A DNA stretch of 5,188 bases, taken from the NCBI GenBank assembly GCA_002431845.1, contig DJEH01000106.1, positions 1-5,188 on the forward strand, read 5' to 3'. The notes under the pieces are model-generated. The model searched no databases. It was given only the letters and a program-made list of their open reading frames with translations, and was not told the DNA's origin. A program made the position numbers and the translations under genes. This DNA comes from Prevotellaceae bacterium UBA5903 (GTDB taxonomy: Bacteria > Bacteroidota > Bacteroidia > Bacteroidales > Bacteroidaceae). Positions 5,180 to 5,188 of this stretch are shown here, in pieces (position 1 is the stretch's first letter; each line of letters begins with the position of its first letter).

Positions 5180-5188
5180 TCAAAATTA

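Noticed and set aside
1..5188. Mobile element, phage defence island or CRISPR array
   Set aside because: No transposase, integrase, nuclease, toxin-antitoxin pair or regularly spaced repeat was found; composition is even and all genes look like core or lineage-typical chromosome.

Overview
The window is a compact stretch of chromosome (roughly 40% G+C by eye) that reads as Bacteroidota, most likely a Bacteroidales/Prevotella-type organism. The reasons are the absence of clear Shine-Dalgarno sequences, a -7-type promoter box TAACTTTG (Bacteroidota consensus TAnnTTTG), AT-rich spacers, and protein architectures typical of that group (HU-LysM, HU-CCDC81-SPOR, zinc ribbon-FHA). Assignment to genus is inference. 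All seven genes lie on the + strand. No rRNA, tRNA, CRISPR, insertion sequence or phage gene is visible.

Left block (1-1875): the last 65 codons of rimO (TRAM domain of the S12 methylthiotransferase) are followed by a small HU-family DNA-binding protein and then by a 444-residue protein. That protein carries an N-terminal HU domain, a very acidic and then Ser/Thr/Gln-rich linker, one membrane segment and a C-terminal LysM domain. The close spacing (24 and 44 nt) suggests co-transcription.

Spacer (1876-2099): it holds a 16-bp hairpin built from copies of TCGTTGT, and then a Bacteroidota-type -7 box only 4 nt before the next ATG, which suggests a leaderless mRNA.

Middle block (2100-3302): a 372-residue protein with an N-terminal bacterial HU-CCDC81-type region, a basic juxtamembrane stretch, one membrane segment and a C-terminal SPOR domain. 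A very good intrinsic terminator follows.

Right block (3344-5179): a zinc ribbon-FHA protein, a small exported protein of unknown function and a ComF-family phosphoribosyltransferase, ending in a palindromic hairpin.

The most interesting theme is that two separate proteins in tandem share one plan: an HU-like, potentially DNA-binding domain in the cytoplasm, one membrane crossing, and a peptidoglycan-binding module (LysM in one, SPOR in the other) in the periplasm. The simplest functional reading is a pair of tethers linking the nucleoid to the cell wall, with the free HU as a possible dimer partner of the membrane-anchored HU. This is inference from architecture. The individual domain families are known.
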